From Pseudevernia furfuracea (lineage: Eukaryota > Ascomycota > Lecanoromycetes > Lecanorales > Parmeliaceae): a stretch of DNA of 64,000 nt. The notes below the pieces were generated by a model. It did no database searches and was not told where the DNA came from. It was given only the letters and a program-made list of their open reading frames with translations. The stretch lies in the NCBI GenBank assembly GCA_022315425.1, contig JAIUPT010000042.1:2294001-2358000 (forward strand), read 5' to 3'. This document shows positions 53,663 to 64,000 of the stretch, one piece after another. Position 1 is the first letter of the stretch. Every line of letters starts with the position of its first letter. A program made the position numbers and the translations under genes.

Positions 53663-56420
53663 TCAATGACCATAATAAAGGCCACAAATAACGTGGCGCT
53701 CCGCAGAGCCGCATTCCCATAGTGTCCCTACCAAGTTTCCTTCCGACCGTGGTACCACCCTACTCGCTCGCATACAAACGCGGCGTACAAACGCCGCGTT
53801 GCGATAGGCCCTCCAGAATGAGCCACCCACATTACGCACTGTGAATATGCAACGACAGGGATATCTGTAGTGTGCTGCAGATCGTTGCCTTTTCAAGTCA
53901 TTTCCTGCAGGCGTGAGCGACTCTCGTGGGGGTCTAGAGCAACATTGTCGTCAGTGGTGTGCTTTTCCTTCCGCCCTCGGAGCCCAGTTCGAGAGGATAG
54001 ACGAATTGTTGGAATGGCGTTTGTACGTACCACAACTCAGCTAATTGTCGCCAAGGAAATGATAGCGCAGACCCTACCTCTTCTCGTGAGGTAGAAATAG
54101 TGCCGATATCCAGACCAACGGTTCGCCTGCAGCACCTTTGGCTCGTGCGCTAAGCTCCTCTTCTACCAAGCGGGTCAGCTAAAATGTGATGGTTGCAGCA
54201 TGCAACTTACCCCGTGACCGCACAAGCTCCTTCAGTTGGGTTAGAAAGGCTAGACTTTGGTCGTCCACTCGTGCCGCATTCCGAACCTCTTCGTTCCAAT
54301 TTACGTTGAGAGGTATGGTGCCATGGCATACAGTGTGGAAGTGCGCCATCAGAATTTTTGCAGAACCCTCCCAAGAATCTAGCATGGTTCGCTGACGATA
54401 GGTCTAAGAGAAACCTTTTAGCGACCCTGACAGAAAATTGGATCATATTACTCACAGTCTCCTGGTAATGTTTGGTCTGCTCGTGTTGATTCTGGTAGAT
54501 GAACTCAAGATTGAAAAGGAGAACCAGGATCGTCAAAAATATCACGAGCCAGTGCTTTTGACCTCGCTCTACAATCAGTGCTCTCAGCTCCTTCAAGACC
54601 TTATTCCTGAGGACAGCCATTTTATCCATCCACAAGGAGTCAATTTGAGCGTCCAAGAGTGGCGGGATCGGGATGCGGTTGTAGTAGGGGCAGTCAGGGT
54701 CCTGCTCCCGCCTTATTCCAAGCGTTTTTATGCCATGAATGTTGAAGCTCTTCGAAGCAAGCCGAGACATGATAGAAATCTTCAGAGCTTTTTCAAGAGT
54801 AGAGCACTGGAAGTCAAGGGTCAGTAAAAAGCCCAATCAATGGTCGAATGGAATCTTACTGTGCCTGCTTGTCGTATTGCCTCTGACAAAGTACGGGCGA
54901 CGATCTCGTCTTGGTCAATCCTAAGCTCAGCTACAAGACTTGCATATTGACTGTCTATCAGATCATCCATCTTCCTAGCTGCGTCTCTGAGCTGGAAGTC
55001 TGTCATAGCGTAGGTCGGTAGAGGAATGTCGATCTTGTTGGCGCCTTTGGTCCAGCTCTTGCTGGTACGATATCCTGGTATCGGTGTGTGTTCGCGACAG
55101 ACAATTTTCAACCGGGGCCGCGATTCTGGTGCGGAAAATGCATCGGCAGTGCCAATGTTGTACAGCGATACGGGCACATTGACGGGCGAAGTCCAGGTGC
55201 TGATGGCGGGAAGCCCCTTCGGGAAGCTCAAAGCTCCTGCAGAAGACCATCAGTGATATCCAAGAATCGAGCTTGTAACGAAGTAAAACAACCCTACCTG
55301 TTCTATGGAGTTCCGCCTCGCCCAGTTTCATTCTGACACAAGCTAGCATCCAGATCCTGGGCGTTTTCAGAGCTGTGCATCTTGGACAGACATCACCGAG
55401 TCCACACTGCAGATGTCAATACGGTCCAAGCATAGTTTTTGAAGGCCATCGTCAGACACTCACCGTCTCGTGATTGAATAGGCAGCGTAGGCATACTCCT
55501 ATCTCCCTGAGGGTACGGTCCCTCTTTCTCTCCTCTTCAGTACGAGGTCGACGCTCTTTCTTCACAACTTGTGTCCTTCGATCATTCCTTTGTCTCATAA
55601 CAAGATTTGATGATTGATAAGTTGAGATGTGTAGCTCATTCTTCGTCGAGTTCATCTTCTTGGGAATCTTCTTGGGAACCTTCTTCGCATTTGGAGAGCC
55701 ATGTCTAGTAACTTGACGAGGGTCGTGCAAAGGAACCATGCTATCATCCGAGTTATTTGGCTGATGCTGTGCGCCCTGGGCCTCTAGCCCTTGAAGAAAG
55801 TTGATGTCTTCTTGATTGATGATGATCGTGTCTCGAGGATCGGATACACGATCATTAATGCCCTCTAAAGGATCGACGGGATCAGAGCTTGTACGATCTG
55901 GAGAGGGAGAAAAGGTTAGTAGCGTCCGCCCTTCCGATGTCCAAGATCCAGACTGCGTCTGAAGCAAGACCGGGGAAGACTGAGCGTTGTGGGCTTCAAG
56001 GGATGCAGGCCCAGACGCTGAAGGTGTGTTTAGGGCACCAAATCCACTGGAGGAAGTTTTTGATCCGTTAGGCCTGGTTTGTGGATCCTCCATCCTTGGA
56101 ACATCCCTATTTGACTGCGGCGTCATAGCCTGCGGCAGGCTCGTACTATCAAGTGAAGGCGATGCTTTGATTGAACCTTCTGGAATTGCGTACTCGGAAT
56201 CCTCGCTCGCTGAAGTTTGGGAAGGCTGTCCGGTCCAACTGTCGAAGAAGAAGAAAAGACCTCTGTCGTGCTCATCAGGTTCTGCTGGAGGGATGCCGAT
56301 GAGTGTCCTTTCGGACTCTAGACCAAAGCCATGAGAGGAGCCATGAGAGGACCCCTGAGCCCTAGAATCTTGAGGATTCGCCGTGTAACTTGCATGATGC
56401 AGCCTGTTGGAGTTCGACAT
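53663..56420 (-). CDS. Cysteine-cluster regulator-like protein
   Basis: Seven exons: 56420-55464, 55406-55298, 55236-54860, 54806-54456, 54403-54211, 54162-54078 and 53933-53663; phases agree (2343 nt, 780 residues). Residues 1-300 are disordered and Ser/Pro-rich, then basic. The junction of exons 1 and 2 forms a cysteine cluster CLRC-x7-C-x5-CPRC, similar in size to fungal DNA-binding zinc clusters but with its own spacing. The rest is helical, with one hydrophobic helix at about 560 (WLVIFLTILVLLFNLEF). A fungal transcription-regulator role is inference. The last exon and its 144-bp intron are uncertain because the final 90 residues look unlike a domain. Confidence 0.65.
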
Positions 56421-57536
56421 GGTCAAGGAAAGTACGTGTACTCCTGACCACGCCTGCAAAGACGTTGTTTTTGGATAGTTGTTCTTAGGCCAGAGAGTGC
56501 TATAGAGATTGCACCAAAGAGAAAAGAAAACCAAACCGGACTGAGATGTGTGGCTGTTAGCGCCGCTGAGCCACTTCTAAAGCCACATTCCGCCTAGGAG
56601 GGTTATTTGCATTTTTTAAAGCATCGCCTCAACCCGCTTTCTTCAGCCCGCGAGGCTTATCTCGTATCAGCCCTGCGTGATGCAAACGTGCCATCGAGGA
56701 CGACAAGAGGATGAAATATTAAAAACCGCTGCCATGCATCGCGCTCCGCCCTGCAATTGGCGCATGGTAGCCTGCGACTTCACCGTGTTAGAAAGCATTC
56801 ACTCTCAGTCACCAACCATGCTGACTGCATGATTGCTTTCTACTCGTGCTGCATTATCCCGAACACCACCGCCGCCACTAGTGCGCACCTTTTGTGTAGC
56901 AAAATGCGATAGAGCCAAGGCCAAGATCTCATCCGCGCTGTGAGAAGAAAAAGAGAGCCAACTCATTCCACCACACACCCAATTCAAGAGGCGATGTTGC
57001 CGTTGCAGTCATCCATAATTTTGTAACAGTGAGACTCAATCTGGGGCGATTAAAGTTCGCGGATATAGGCAGCATCAGCCAATGAAAATCAAGCTTGTGT
57101 TCCATCGCCCAATCACTTTTTTGTCTGGCTATTATTATTTGTCGCCTCACCGAAAGCGTGTTGCAACAATGGAATAAGGACGCCGAATCAATTTCCAGCC
57201 AATGTCTCATAGAGAATTGGTTTCGGGCACGACGCCATGAATCCTCCAGCGCTTGCTCTTCCGACGGCCAGATCCCCGGCCAAGTGTGACTAGGATGTGT
57301 TTAGGTACCGAGTTTGAGATCGCACCATTGTGTCGGGGGCAAAGACAAGAAAACACAACCGGTGACAACGACAGTGTGTCTTAGTTCTTTCTCATTTAAT
57401 ATAAGAAAGGGTATGCCACATGTAAGAGCAACAGTTTCAATTCACACTTTTGGATTTGAAGACGATAGCCACTCATTAACCCTAAGGATATACCTTTCTT
57501 TTCAGACTGGGAGACCAAGAGCCAACAGCCACCACA
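56421..57536. other. Intergenic, 1.1 kb
   Basis: No exon supported. It should contain the promoter of the regulator-like gene. Frames at 56805-57210 (minus) and 57314-57577 (plus) lack motifs and partners. Confidence 0.45.
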
Positions 57537-57728
57537 ATGCCTTCCAAAAGCACATCTGTGTTGTTCCCTTCACCTGAAAGCTCCAAAAAGAATAAGAAGC
57601 CCCAGTCCACCATGCCCTCCTACGACAAATCAAACCCATACTCTTCAAAAAGCTCCAAGACCTTCGCAGATTCCCTAAACAAACGTAAGGTACAACCCCG
57701 AACCACGGGGAGAGCGCCTCGGACTTAA
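57537..57728 (+). CDS. Small Ser/Lys-rich protein
   Basis: An ATG in good context (CACAATGCC) opens 63 codons with a natural composition (SSKKNKKPQSTMPSYDK, then SSKSSKTFADSLNKRK). It has no signal peptide or domain. A GTACAA after NKRK could be a donor to a further exon that I could not find. Low support: it may be a real small protein or chance. Confidence 0.3.
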   Translation: MPSKSTSVLFPSPESSKKNKKPQSTMPSYDKSNPYSSKSSKTFADSLNKRKVQPRTTGRAPRT

Positions 57729-58594
57729 TTGGTTCCGTCATTAGTCCCAAAGCATAGTCCGCTCCAGAGCTATCGCGAGACCAGACCGGGAGGTGACCCT
57801 TGGAGCCAATTCACCATGCGGACGTCTAGCAGATTCGACGCCCACAGAGACCCCAGGCTGTGAGAGGTTGTGATCCAGGATTAGGTGAGATGCCCAGACA
57901 ACACGCATGACATGCAGACACTGAATCCGAGACCCCAGCCTCTGGTACCCGACCTCTAGTCAAAGCAAGCGAAAACGTGATGAGAGTCTGTGGGTTGATC
58001 GGCGAGAGTCGGAAAACATCTTGTAAGAGTGGTGGCTGAGCAAGTGATTGGTGGGTGCCTGGGCCAAAAGTAATCAAGCGCATTATTAGCCTTGGCGTTA
58101 GGGGATTGGATACAACATTATTGCCCTTCTGCAGTTCAAATAGTATTATATCAAAGGAAAATTCCTCATTGACTATTGATTTCATCCTCTAACGCTGACG
58201 TGGGACCCACTTTTTTTCTTCTTTCGTATGCGTTCATCAGTCGCAGTCGCCACAGCCCCTGTCGGCACACCGCAGCTCACACGCTAGGTCACCGTCTTTG
58301 ATTACCCCTTGGAAAGGTCGCTTATGCTTGGGGTCGGACCCGTGATTTTGACGCCATTTCCCGAGCATGCGGCTCGGATTTCCCTCAGGCCGGCCTCAGT
58401 ATAGTATGGATATATACTTCGGTCGCAGGAAAGGCCTTGAATCCTGAAGGAATCCTGTACTGCTGAAGCCCAAGATTGTCACTTCGAGGCTTGCGCGCAG
58501 AAAAGCTTAGCTTTAGGCAAAGGCGTAATCCTTTGAAGAGTACTTGGTGTCCTTGATCTCTTCCCACGTGACAAACGAGCTGATTCGATAATCG
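57729..58594. other. Intergenic, nothing recognised
   Basis: No exon supported. The minus frame 57826-58185 lacks motifs. Confidence 0.45.
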
Positions 58595-59405
58595 TGAGGC
58601 TATACAGAACTCGTAGATGGTTCGTCCCAATGCTAGAAGCTTAAATCAATAGAGGTCTGAGTGATCGTGTTCTCGTACCTCAACGCTAGAAAACTCTTAT
58701 GCATATAGAAGTACAGATCTACAGTGTAAAACGAAGTTATATATCTATATTACTTCTATCTAACTACCTTACTACCTATCTATATCATAAACCTGGATTT
58801 TCGACGTTGATTCGCTGAAGCCGCCAAGCTTTGTTATATAAGCGAACTTCCAAAAAAAATGAACTTTATTTTATTCTTTTACGCATGGTACAGTAGCTCA
58901 AATTATGTAAGGACCTCAATGAATCTGGTCATAGTTAGAATCTATTGTTTATAATTATTTTACGTTGGCCCCTTAGGCGTTGACTCTTGAGTAAGTGTTG
59001 GAAATAGTGGCAAACAGCCCTACGGTACTAGTGGCTTGGCACGGCACTCACATACATGTATTCTACCTTCCTACATAGACACTCCTGAGTCCACTCAATA
59101 TCAGTCGTTTCAGACCTCTTTATTCAACAGTAAGAATAAAAAGGCTAGTTAGGGTTAGGTTTCGCAAACACCAACCCTAACTGCGCGGCCGAAGGCCGTA
59201 TAGGCCTCTCTTGTATATAATAGGCGTGAGCGAGCGAGATGAAAGAGTACTATTTCTCTAAAAGACATCAATTCGAATAAAGAGTTAAACGTTAATGAAA
59301 TGCAGCTACTTATACTGCTCTCAAATAAGAGGCATCCTCTGTATGAATAGCATCATAAACCCGCCATGCAATAGGCGATATCAAGGCCCACTAAACCCCT
59401 GTCAA
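58595..59405. repeat. Dispersed repeat, copy 3, interrupted by about 450 bp
   Basis: The left part starts TGAGGCTATACAGAACTCGTAG as in copy 1 and runs to about 58748. The right part resumes at about 59220 (GGCGTGAGCGAGCGAGATGAAAGAG ... GCAGCTACTTATACTGCTC) and ends CCCACTAAACCCCTGTCA. Between them is AT-rich sequence absent from copy 1. It includes GTTAGGGTT (59148-59156) and its inverted partner AACCCTAAC (59173-59181), followed by a CGGCC-GAA-GGCCG stem. Confidence 0.65.
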
Positions 59406-60023
59406 GCAGGGCCGAGGAATGCAATTGAAAGATTTCAAGGCGTCTCAGGATGTTATACGCAGGCTTTCGACGATAAGGCATCATGGAAGTAACGTTGGCA
59501 GAAGCCTTCAGAAACTTAACCAGCAAATTTCCTAGGTACTGTAGTAGGAAATTCACGTCAAGGCTCGCTAGTCCAGAATCCTAGGGCTACTAATCTTAGG
59601 GTTTTGTTACGTCTGTTTACTGCGTGCTATGTCAATTGTAGATTAAAAATGATCTGATAACAATTGTTTGTACCTTGGTTCCATGTCAAGCTAGTAGCTG
59701 GTGGTTTGATCATTGCAGAAGCAAGGTCCATCCCTCCCTTCTTCAGTCTTCCACTACTTATCACACAATCCAAGACTCATCATTCTTAAAACAGGCTTTG
59801 AATTGATTCAAAGCAAGATCTGTGCCCAGAACATCCTCATCCTTCTAGTGGAGTAAGCTAGTTTGCGGATCTCACCGGAAAGGTTGCAACTTTTCATGAT
59901 TCACACTCTTTTGCAATTCGGACTAGAAATCCGAAATGCACATCATCGACAATAAAGGCCCCTTTCAATCCTTCGACTATCATATCCTTTCAATAACATC
60001 CCGGTAACAGTTTCCATAGCTTC
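59406..60023. other. Intergenic, nothing recognised
   Basis: No exon supported. It runs into the 3' end of the RING gene and its tandem repeat. Confidence 0.45.
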
Positions 60024-60150
60024 TCATTGCTTACACAAACTCTTCAACAACACCCCAGTAACAGGTTCCATAGCTTCCCATTGCTTACACAAACTCTTCA
60101 ACAACACCCCGGTAACAGTTTCCATAGCTTCCCTTTGCTTACGCAAACTC
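60003..60150. repeat. 54-bp tandem repeat at the end of the RING gene
   Basis: Units start TTCCATAGCTTC at 60012, 60066 and 60120, period 54 bp (18 codons). The first two are nearly identical; the third (60120) is partial and more diverged. On the minus strand the units encode the repeated C-terminus. In the copy nearest 60012 a TGG is TGA, which makes the stop of the gene. Confidence 0.9.
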
Positions 60151-60851
60151 AACATTTCTTCCTGATGACGCCGAAAGGCGTTGTTAAAATGAGCGGTAGA
60201 AACGGCCAGTCCGAAAGCCAGGAGCAATCCAAGGGCGAATCCGGCGAGGAGATCCCTGCCCCTCTGGCCGAGGAGTGTTGGTCTCCGCACCACGACTGGC
60301 TGGACGATTGTGCGTTGTTGTGCCGCCGATTGCTCTTTGCCAAGATGCTCCATGAACTCTTCGTACAACATCATCTGCCGATCCGCATCTGGCGTCAATA
60401 TCTTGTTCCCCACCGGAGAAATCCATTTCAGCTTCTTGAAGGTGTTGAGTAATCTCTCTTTGCGAGCGGAGGAGATTGATTCCTTGAAGACTTCGATGAT
60501 TCCCAATGTCACAAGCGCCCAAGAGACACTCGGATCGGTTCTTTTTGGAATACGCGACATGTCAATTACCTTGACACGGCACAAAAAGCACCTGTTATCG
60601 AAATTGTCTGAGAGTACCCAGCGAGTGAGGCATTGAATTCCGATGATGTGGCCGCAGGGAAGTCTGACAGGGCGGTTCAATGTTCCTCCGAGCTGCCAGG
60701 AACTCGAGGTGTTGTAAGGTTCTAAGCAGACGTAGCATTCGTTATTAGTTGGAGGTAGGTTGGCCATCGCAACATACGGTACGTCGCTGAGGAACAGGTA
60801 CTTGATCCTGAGCTTCCTCTCAACTTGCAGGATGAATGATAGTGTCGTCAT
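60024..60851 (-). CDS. RING-finger membrane protein
   Basis: Intronless, 275 residues. The RING runs from Cys39 to Cys91: CYVC, then PCGHIIGIQC, then CFLC. The position that is His in RING-H2 fingers (five residues before Cys74 in PCGH-x-x-H) is Gly71, as in many fungal CGH-x-x-G variants, so one zinc ligand is atypical. A membrane helix lies at about 205-228 (LLAGFALGLLLAFGLAVS). The C-terminus is a tandem repeat of 18 residues (VTGVLLKSLCKQWEAME). Likely an E3 ubiquitin ligase on an internal membrane. A shorter start at Met29 is possible. The repeat was probably gained recently, and the present end was set by a stop inside it. Confidence 0.85.
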   Translation of the reverse strand: MTTLSFILQVERKLRIKYLFLSDVPYVAMANLPPTNNECYVCLEPYNTSSSWQLGGTLNRPVRLPCGHIIGIQCLTRWVLSDNFDNRCFLCRVKVIDMSRIPKRTDPSVSWALVTLGIIEVFKESISSARKERLLNTFKKLKWISPVGNKILTPDADRQMMLYEEFMEHLGKEQSAAQQRTIVQPVVVRRPTLLGQRGRDLLAGFALGLLLAFGLAVSTAHFNNAFRRHQEEMLSLRKQREAMETVTGVLLKSLCKQWEAMEPVTGVLLKSLCKQ

Positions 60852-61937
60852 AGCTCTAGTTGCTGTGAAGACTCGGTGAGGACTTGGGTCGAATGACTTG
60901 CGAGGTAGTAGAACTCTGGACTGAGAGTGAACGGTGGATCTTAGTCAGACACCATTGAAAGGGCGTTGAGGAGGCGGAGATTGCAGAGATTACGGCCAAT
61001 GAGAGTAGGTTGATAAAAAAGAGCGTCACAAGCACTTTGAGTTGTAGCTGTGTTGTGGCCCAGTGTGTCTTGGACAACCCTTTGAAGACTTCTGCTTGTT
61101 TTTAAAAGATCGTGCAACAATGTTTTGATGTCTCTTTGTGTAAAGAATCTGAGAGGAGCCGCCTATGAACAGCAGCTTGTTAGACTCTTGTACAGAGTCT
61201 AGATCCCCGAAAAGGGAGAGGTCTGCTGAATGGATGCATTAGAGATGAAAACTAGGGGCTCAAACTTGTGCCAAGCTCATCGAAATTGTCAACACTTCAG
61301 CTCTGCGGGGTTCTTGTTGACTTATTTTGCTCAACTAGTCATCACTTCCGCCGTCACTTCTCCACTTGAATTTTCCATGTTCACCAGCCTATCTTTCCGC
61401 ACCAAATAGCACTATTCTTTTCCTCGTTCACGACACTCCTCGATCTTCCAACTTCAAAAGGGCTTCCGTCAATTATCTTTGTGTTTCATCTCCTCCTTTA
61501 CATCGTACTAAACCGTCGTCTCCTTAGCACGCTCAACAAATCGAGTACCTGGACACTCACCAAGGCTGTCAACCACATCTTACAACATCTGGCCTCTGTT
61601 CGAAGCTTTCGTAGCGGTTTCTCGTGTACCACAAAGCAATCGCCTGGTTTTTCCAACGTCTTGTCACTTGCCTGAGTGCACCGGGCATAACTAAATCATC
61701 TACTCTATCTTGGCAAACTCATTTCGCGGCAAACTGCTTTTGCAGCAAGCTGCCCCAATTTCCCACCTTAATAAGGTATCCAGGTAAGTCTGGACTGCCA
61801 GAATCTTGTCTCCTCTAGACGAGAAGCAACATCTTAGACTATTCGTCGTCATTTCTCCTTTCTTTCCTATATATACTAATTCGTAATCTAGCTTTCAACT
61901 TACTCGAACCCTTCTACCACACTTTCTCTTCTTCGCG
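60852..61937. other. Intergenic, divergent genes
   Basis: No exon supported in about 1.1 kb. It holds the promoters of the RING gene (left) and of the 435-residue protein (right); the last 200 bp are CT-rich. Confidence 0.5.
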
Positions 61938-63345
61938 ATGTCCAACCCTTTTTCGAATCAGGTCTTGCACCCCAAGAATCCAGTCATGGTGAAGGATGTG
62001 AGCGTACCGAGAGAGAACGGGCAGACACGCGTTCTTCTGGACGGTAGCCTCCTATATCACGAGCCTCTGACAAACACAGAGGGTGAGTAGCTAATTGTGC
62101 AAAGCAAATGAAACTTGGCTGACAGAATGGCAGTGCCGGCTATTCATCTTGAGGACATCAGGCTTAGGTTGGTCAAGGAAGCATCAAAAAAGATGTCTTA
62201 CCGTCAGTATCACATTCAAAAGCCTGAAGAATACTCACTGACATGCACAGGATTTCCCAAGAAGCGCGGATTTGACGACACCAATGTGACAGCCTTTGTG
62301 AAGAAAGATTACAATTACGGTCCTAAGCGGGAAAATCGACCAGATCGTTTATTTCAAATCGAAAGGGACAACAGAAAGGGCGAAAAGCCTGACGGATATG
62401 TTATGAATGAAGGTCGGATCATTCTTGACGCATTTGATCATGGACTCCGCAATTTTAGAGATCAGCTTCCCATGTACGTATCCTCCGAGCTTGAGGGACA
62501 TGACATCGAAGACTATCTCCGTCGAAACCGGGAAATATCAGTCTACGACCTTGTTGGTACGTGATCTTGCGATTCTAATTTGTTTTACACTAACAAATTC
62601 CACAGCCCGAGCTCCCAACGGCTACTGGGAGGGAAAGCCGGACACAGAAAAGAAGAACAAGAAGGAGAAGAAGCAGGAAGCAAGAGTATGGCACGACGGA
62701 CCTCCCAGGGTCGGAACGTTTTCTATGCGCGCGACACGCTTTCGTTTGGGCGCTGGTTGCTTGTCCTGGGATAAGAAGGACGGTACGACCGCCAAGAACA
62801 AGCGGATCCTCGACATTATACCGGCACAGTACAAAGACCCAGCCGTGTGTTCCACGAAAGGCTGGCGTGATCTCAACAGCGCAGAAATAAAGAAAATCAA
62901 AGATGGCGCCATGAAGAAGCCTCAGCAAGCACCCAAAGCGAAGCGAGCTGCTCAAGCCGAGAAAGAGAAGGCAGAGAAAGAAATGATCAGCGAGCAATCT
63001 TTTGAAGGGGATGGTTTTCTAAACGACGAGGAAGAGATCGCATATGGAGACAGAGACGCCTGGATTGGTGCTTCCAATTCACAAGACAATGGTGTATGGC
63101 CGAGATGTGGCCCGAAGAGCTTCGAGAGTTCCACGCCGCCATCACAGGTATATCACGTGGACCCTCCAAGCGGCAATTTCCGGCTATCACCCAGCGTTGA
63201 GGACGAAAACTCTCTGGCCACCAAAAACGAATCGACCGGACTGGATTCCATTCAACCCCGCAAGCGTTCCGGACGTGTGCTTGATGCAGACTCGGAAGAA
63301 GCTGGCAGTCTTGGGGCACAAAAGCGTATCAGGGTCACAGTTTAA
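61938..63345 (+). CDS. Unrecognised 435-residue protein
   Basis: Three exons: 61938-62082, 62134-62556 and 62606-63345, introns of 51 and 49 bp, phases agree (1308 nt). The ATG at 61938 follows a CT-rich leader. The N-terminal half is charged (KKDYNYGPKRENRPDRLFQ) with a probable alpha/beta fold. The second half begins NGYWEGKPD, includes FSMRATRFRLGAGCLSW, then a Lys/Ala/Glu-rich helix, and ends in a disordered tail with basic clusters (RKRSGR, QKRIR) that could be nuclear localisation signals. I do not recognise a family. Confidence 0.75.
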
Positions 63346-63828
63346 TGCTCAAGATCTTGGTAACAAGAGGAATATCTCTCGTATCCAGACATCAAGTGTG
63401 GCGCGGCAACCGTACACCCTATGAGGGATGTTGTCTCATAACTACGGCAAGTCATACGCACTGTCGAGATTTGAGATTGTCCGAATACTTCTGTCACCTG
63501 TGTTCGTATGGATTGCCGTAACCTAAATCTTAGCTCTACTAAGGTACCGAGGTACCTTACCTTTTATTAGAGTCGGTAGGCAACCGTGGCACCACTGGAT
63601 TAATGGCCAGTGTTATTTGTAGTACAAGAAATTTCTGATATGCGTCAGAAGTTGAAAAGCAATCGTGATGTAGCTGTCGACTCGGATTGATGGTTGTTTG
63701 GATACAAATTTGATGGCGTTGCTGGTACTCTAGGGCGGAAATCGGCAATCAATTCTTGCAGGCGCGAGTGAATCTTTACTCCCCGCTCCTTCTCCCATTA
63801 TCCTTTTGGCAGAAACGCAGAGCAAAAT
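63346..63828. other. Intergenic
   Basis: No exon supported. The minus frame 63557-63748 has no motif. The right end is the leader of the gene that starts at 63829. Confidence 0.45.
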
Positions 63829-64000
63829 ATGGCCATGAATTCGACACCTTTTCAGCTCAATCATCTCAGCAATTGTCCCTTCTCCTACGATAATGATGGT
63901 CTCAACGTCGATGGAATCTCTCGGATCGGAGGCCCTAGTTTACATGAGATGTTGTTTCCCGACCAAATTAGTGGCAAGAGAGCGCAGAAGCGGGCTCGCG
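63829..64000 (+). CDS. Partial gene running off the right edge
   Basis: An ATG at 63829 (context AATATGGCC) opens a frame that stays open for 57 codons to the end of the window (MAMNSTPFQLNHLSN ... SGKRAQKRAR). The sequence is polar with a basic end. No domain can be judged from the fragment. Confidence 0.45.
   Translation, partial: MAMNSTPFQLNHLSNCPFSYDNDGLNVDGISRIGGPSLHEMLFPDQISGKRAQKRAR

Overview
The window reads as nuclear DNA of a filamentous ascomycete (Pezizomycotina). Genes stand alone, are split by many short introns (mostly 47-106 bp, GTATGT/GTAAGT/GTGAGT donors, CAG/TAG acceptors), and include typical ascomycete families: a laccase ending in DSGL, a GH5 mannanase, succinate dehydrogenase iron-sulfur subunit, a SET/TPR protein and several secreted proteins. 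A class within Pezizomycotina cannot be fixed from sequence alone. All exon joins given here were worked out by hand from splice signals and reading-frame phase.

Left part (1-31 kb) is mostly ordinary gene space: an FtsJ-type methyltransferase, a three-copper laccase, an unrecognised four-exon gene, a decayed HEIGH metallopeptidase-like gene, gamma-glutamyltranspeptidase, a broken sodium/calcium exchanger fragment beside an unrelated N-terminal fragment, a 25-bp minisatellite, an 873-residue disordered protein, a secreted protein, a GH5 mannanase, a cysteine-rich secreted protein, sdhB, a membrane-anchored double-psi beta-barrel protein, and a SET/TPR protein.

The middle (about 31-49.7 kb) is accessory. 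It holds AT-rich, frame-broken remnants (a CCHC zinc knuckle, an HNH-like nuclease, a cysteine-cluster gene with three in-frame stops). It also holds a secreted acidic repeat protein and two copies of a dispersed repeat. The most notable pair is a TET/JBP-like 2-oxoglutarate oxygenase with a C2H2-like finger and one premature TGA, next to a large PIF1 helicase with an extra cysteine cluster and an RNase H1-type hybrid-binding remnant upstream. C-to-T type stop mutations in several of these genes are what repeat-induced point mutation would leave.

The right part (49.7-64 kb) returns to single genes: a small beta-rich protein divergent from an NTF2/SnoaL-like protein, a TauD-type dioxygenase, a large cysteine-cluster regulator-like protein, a third dispersed-repeat copy split by an insertion, a RING membrane protein with a 54-bp tandem repeat at its end, an unrecognised 435-residue protein, and the start of one more gene running off the edge.

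The genes do not form one obvious pathway. Laccase, mannanase, transpeptidase and the secreted proteins fit a plant-associated or saprotrophic life. The 34-47 kb block looks like a mobile-element graveyard around the oxygenase and helicase.
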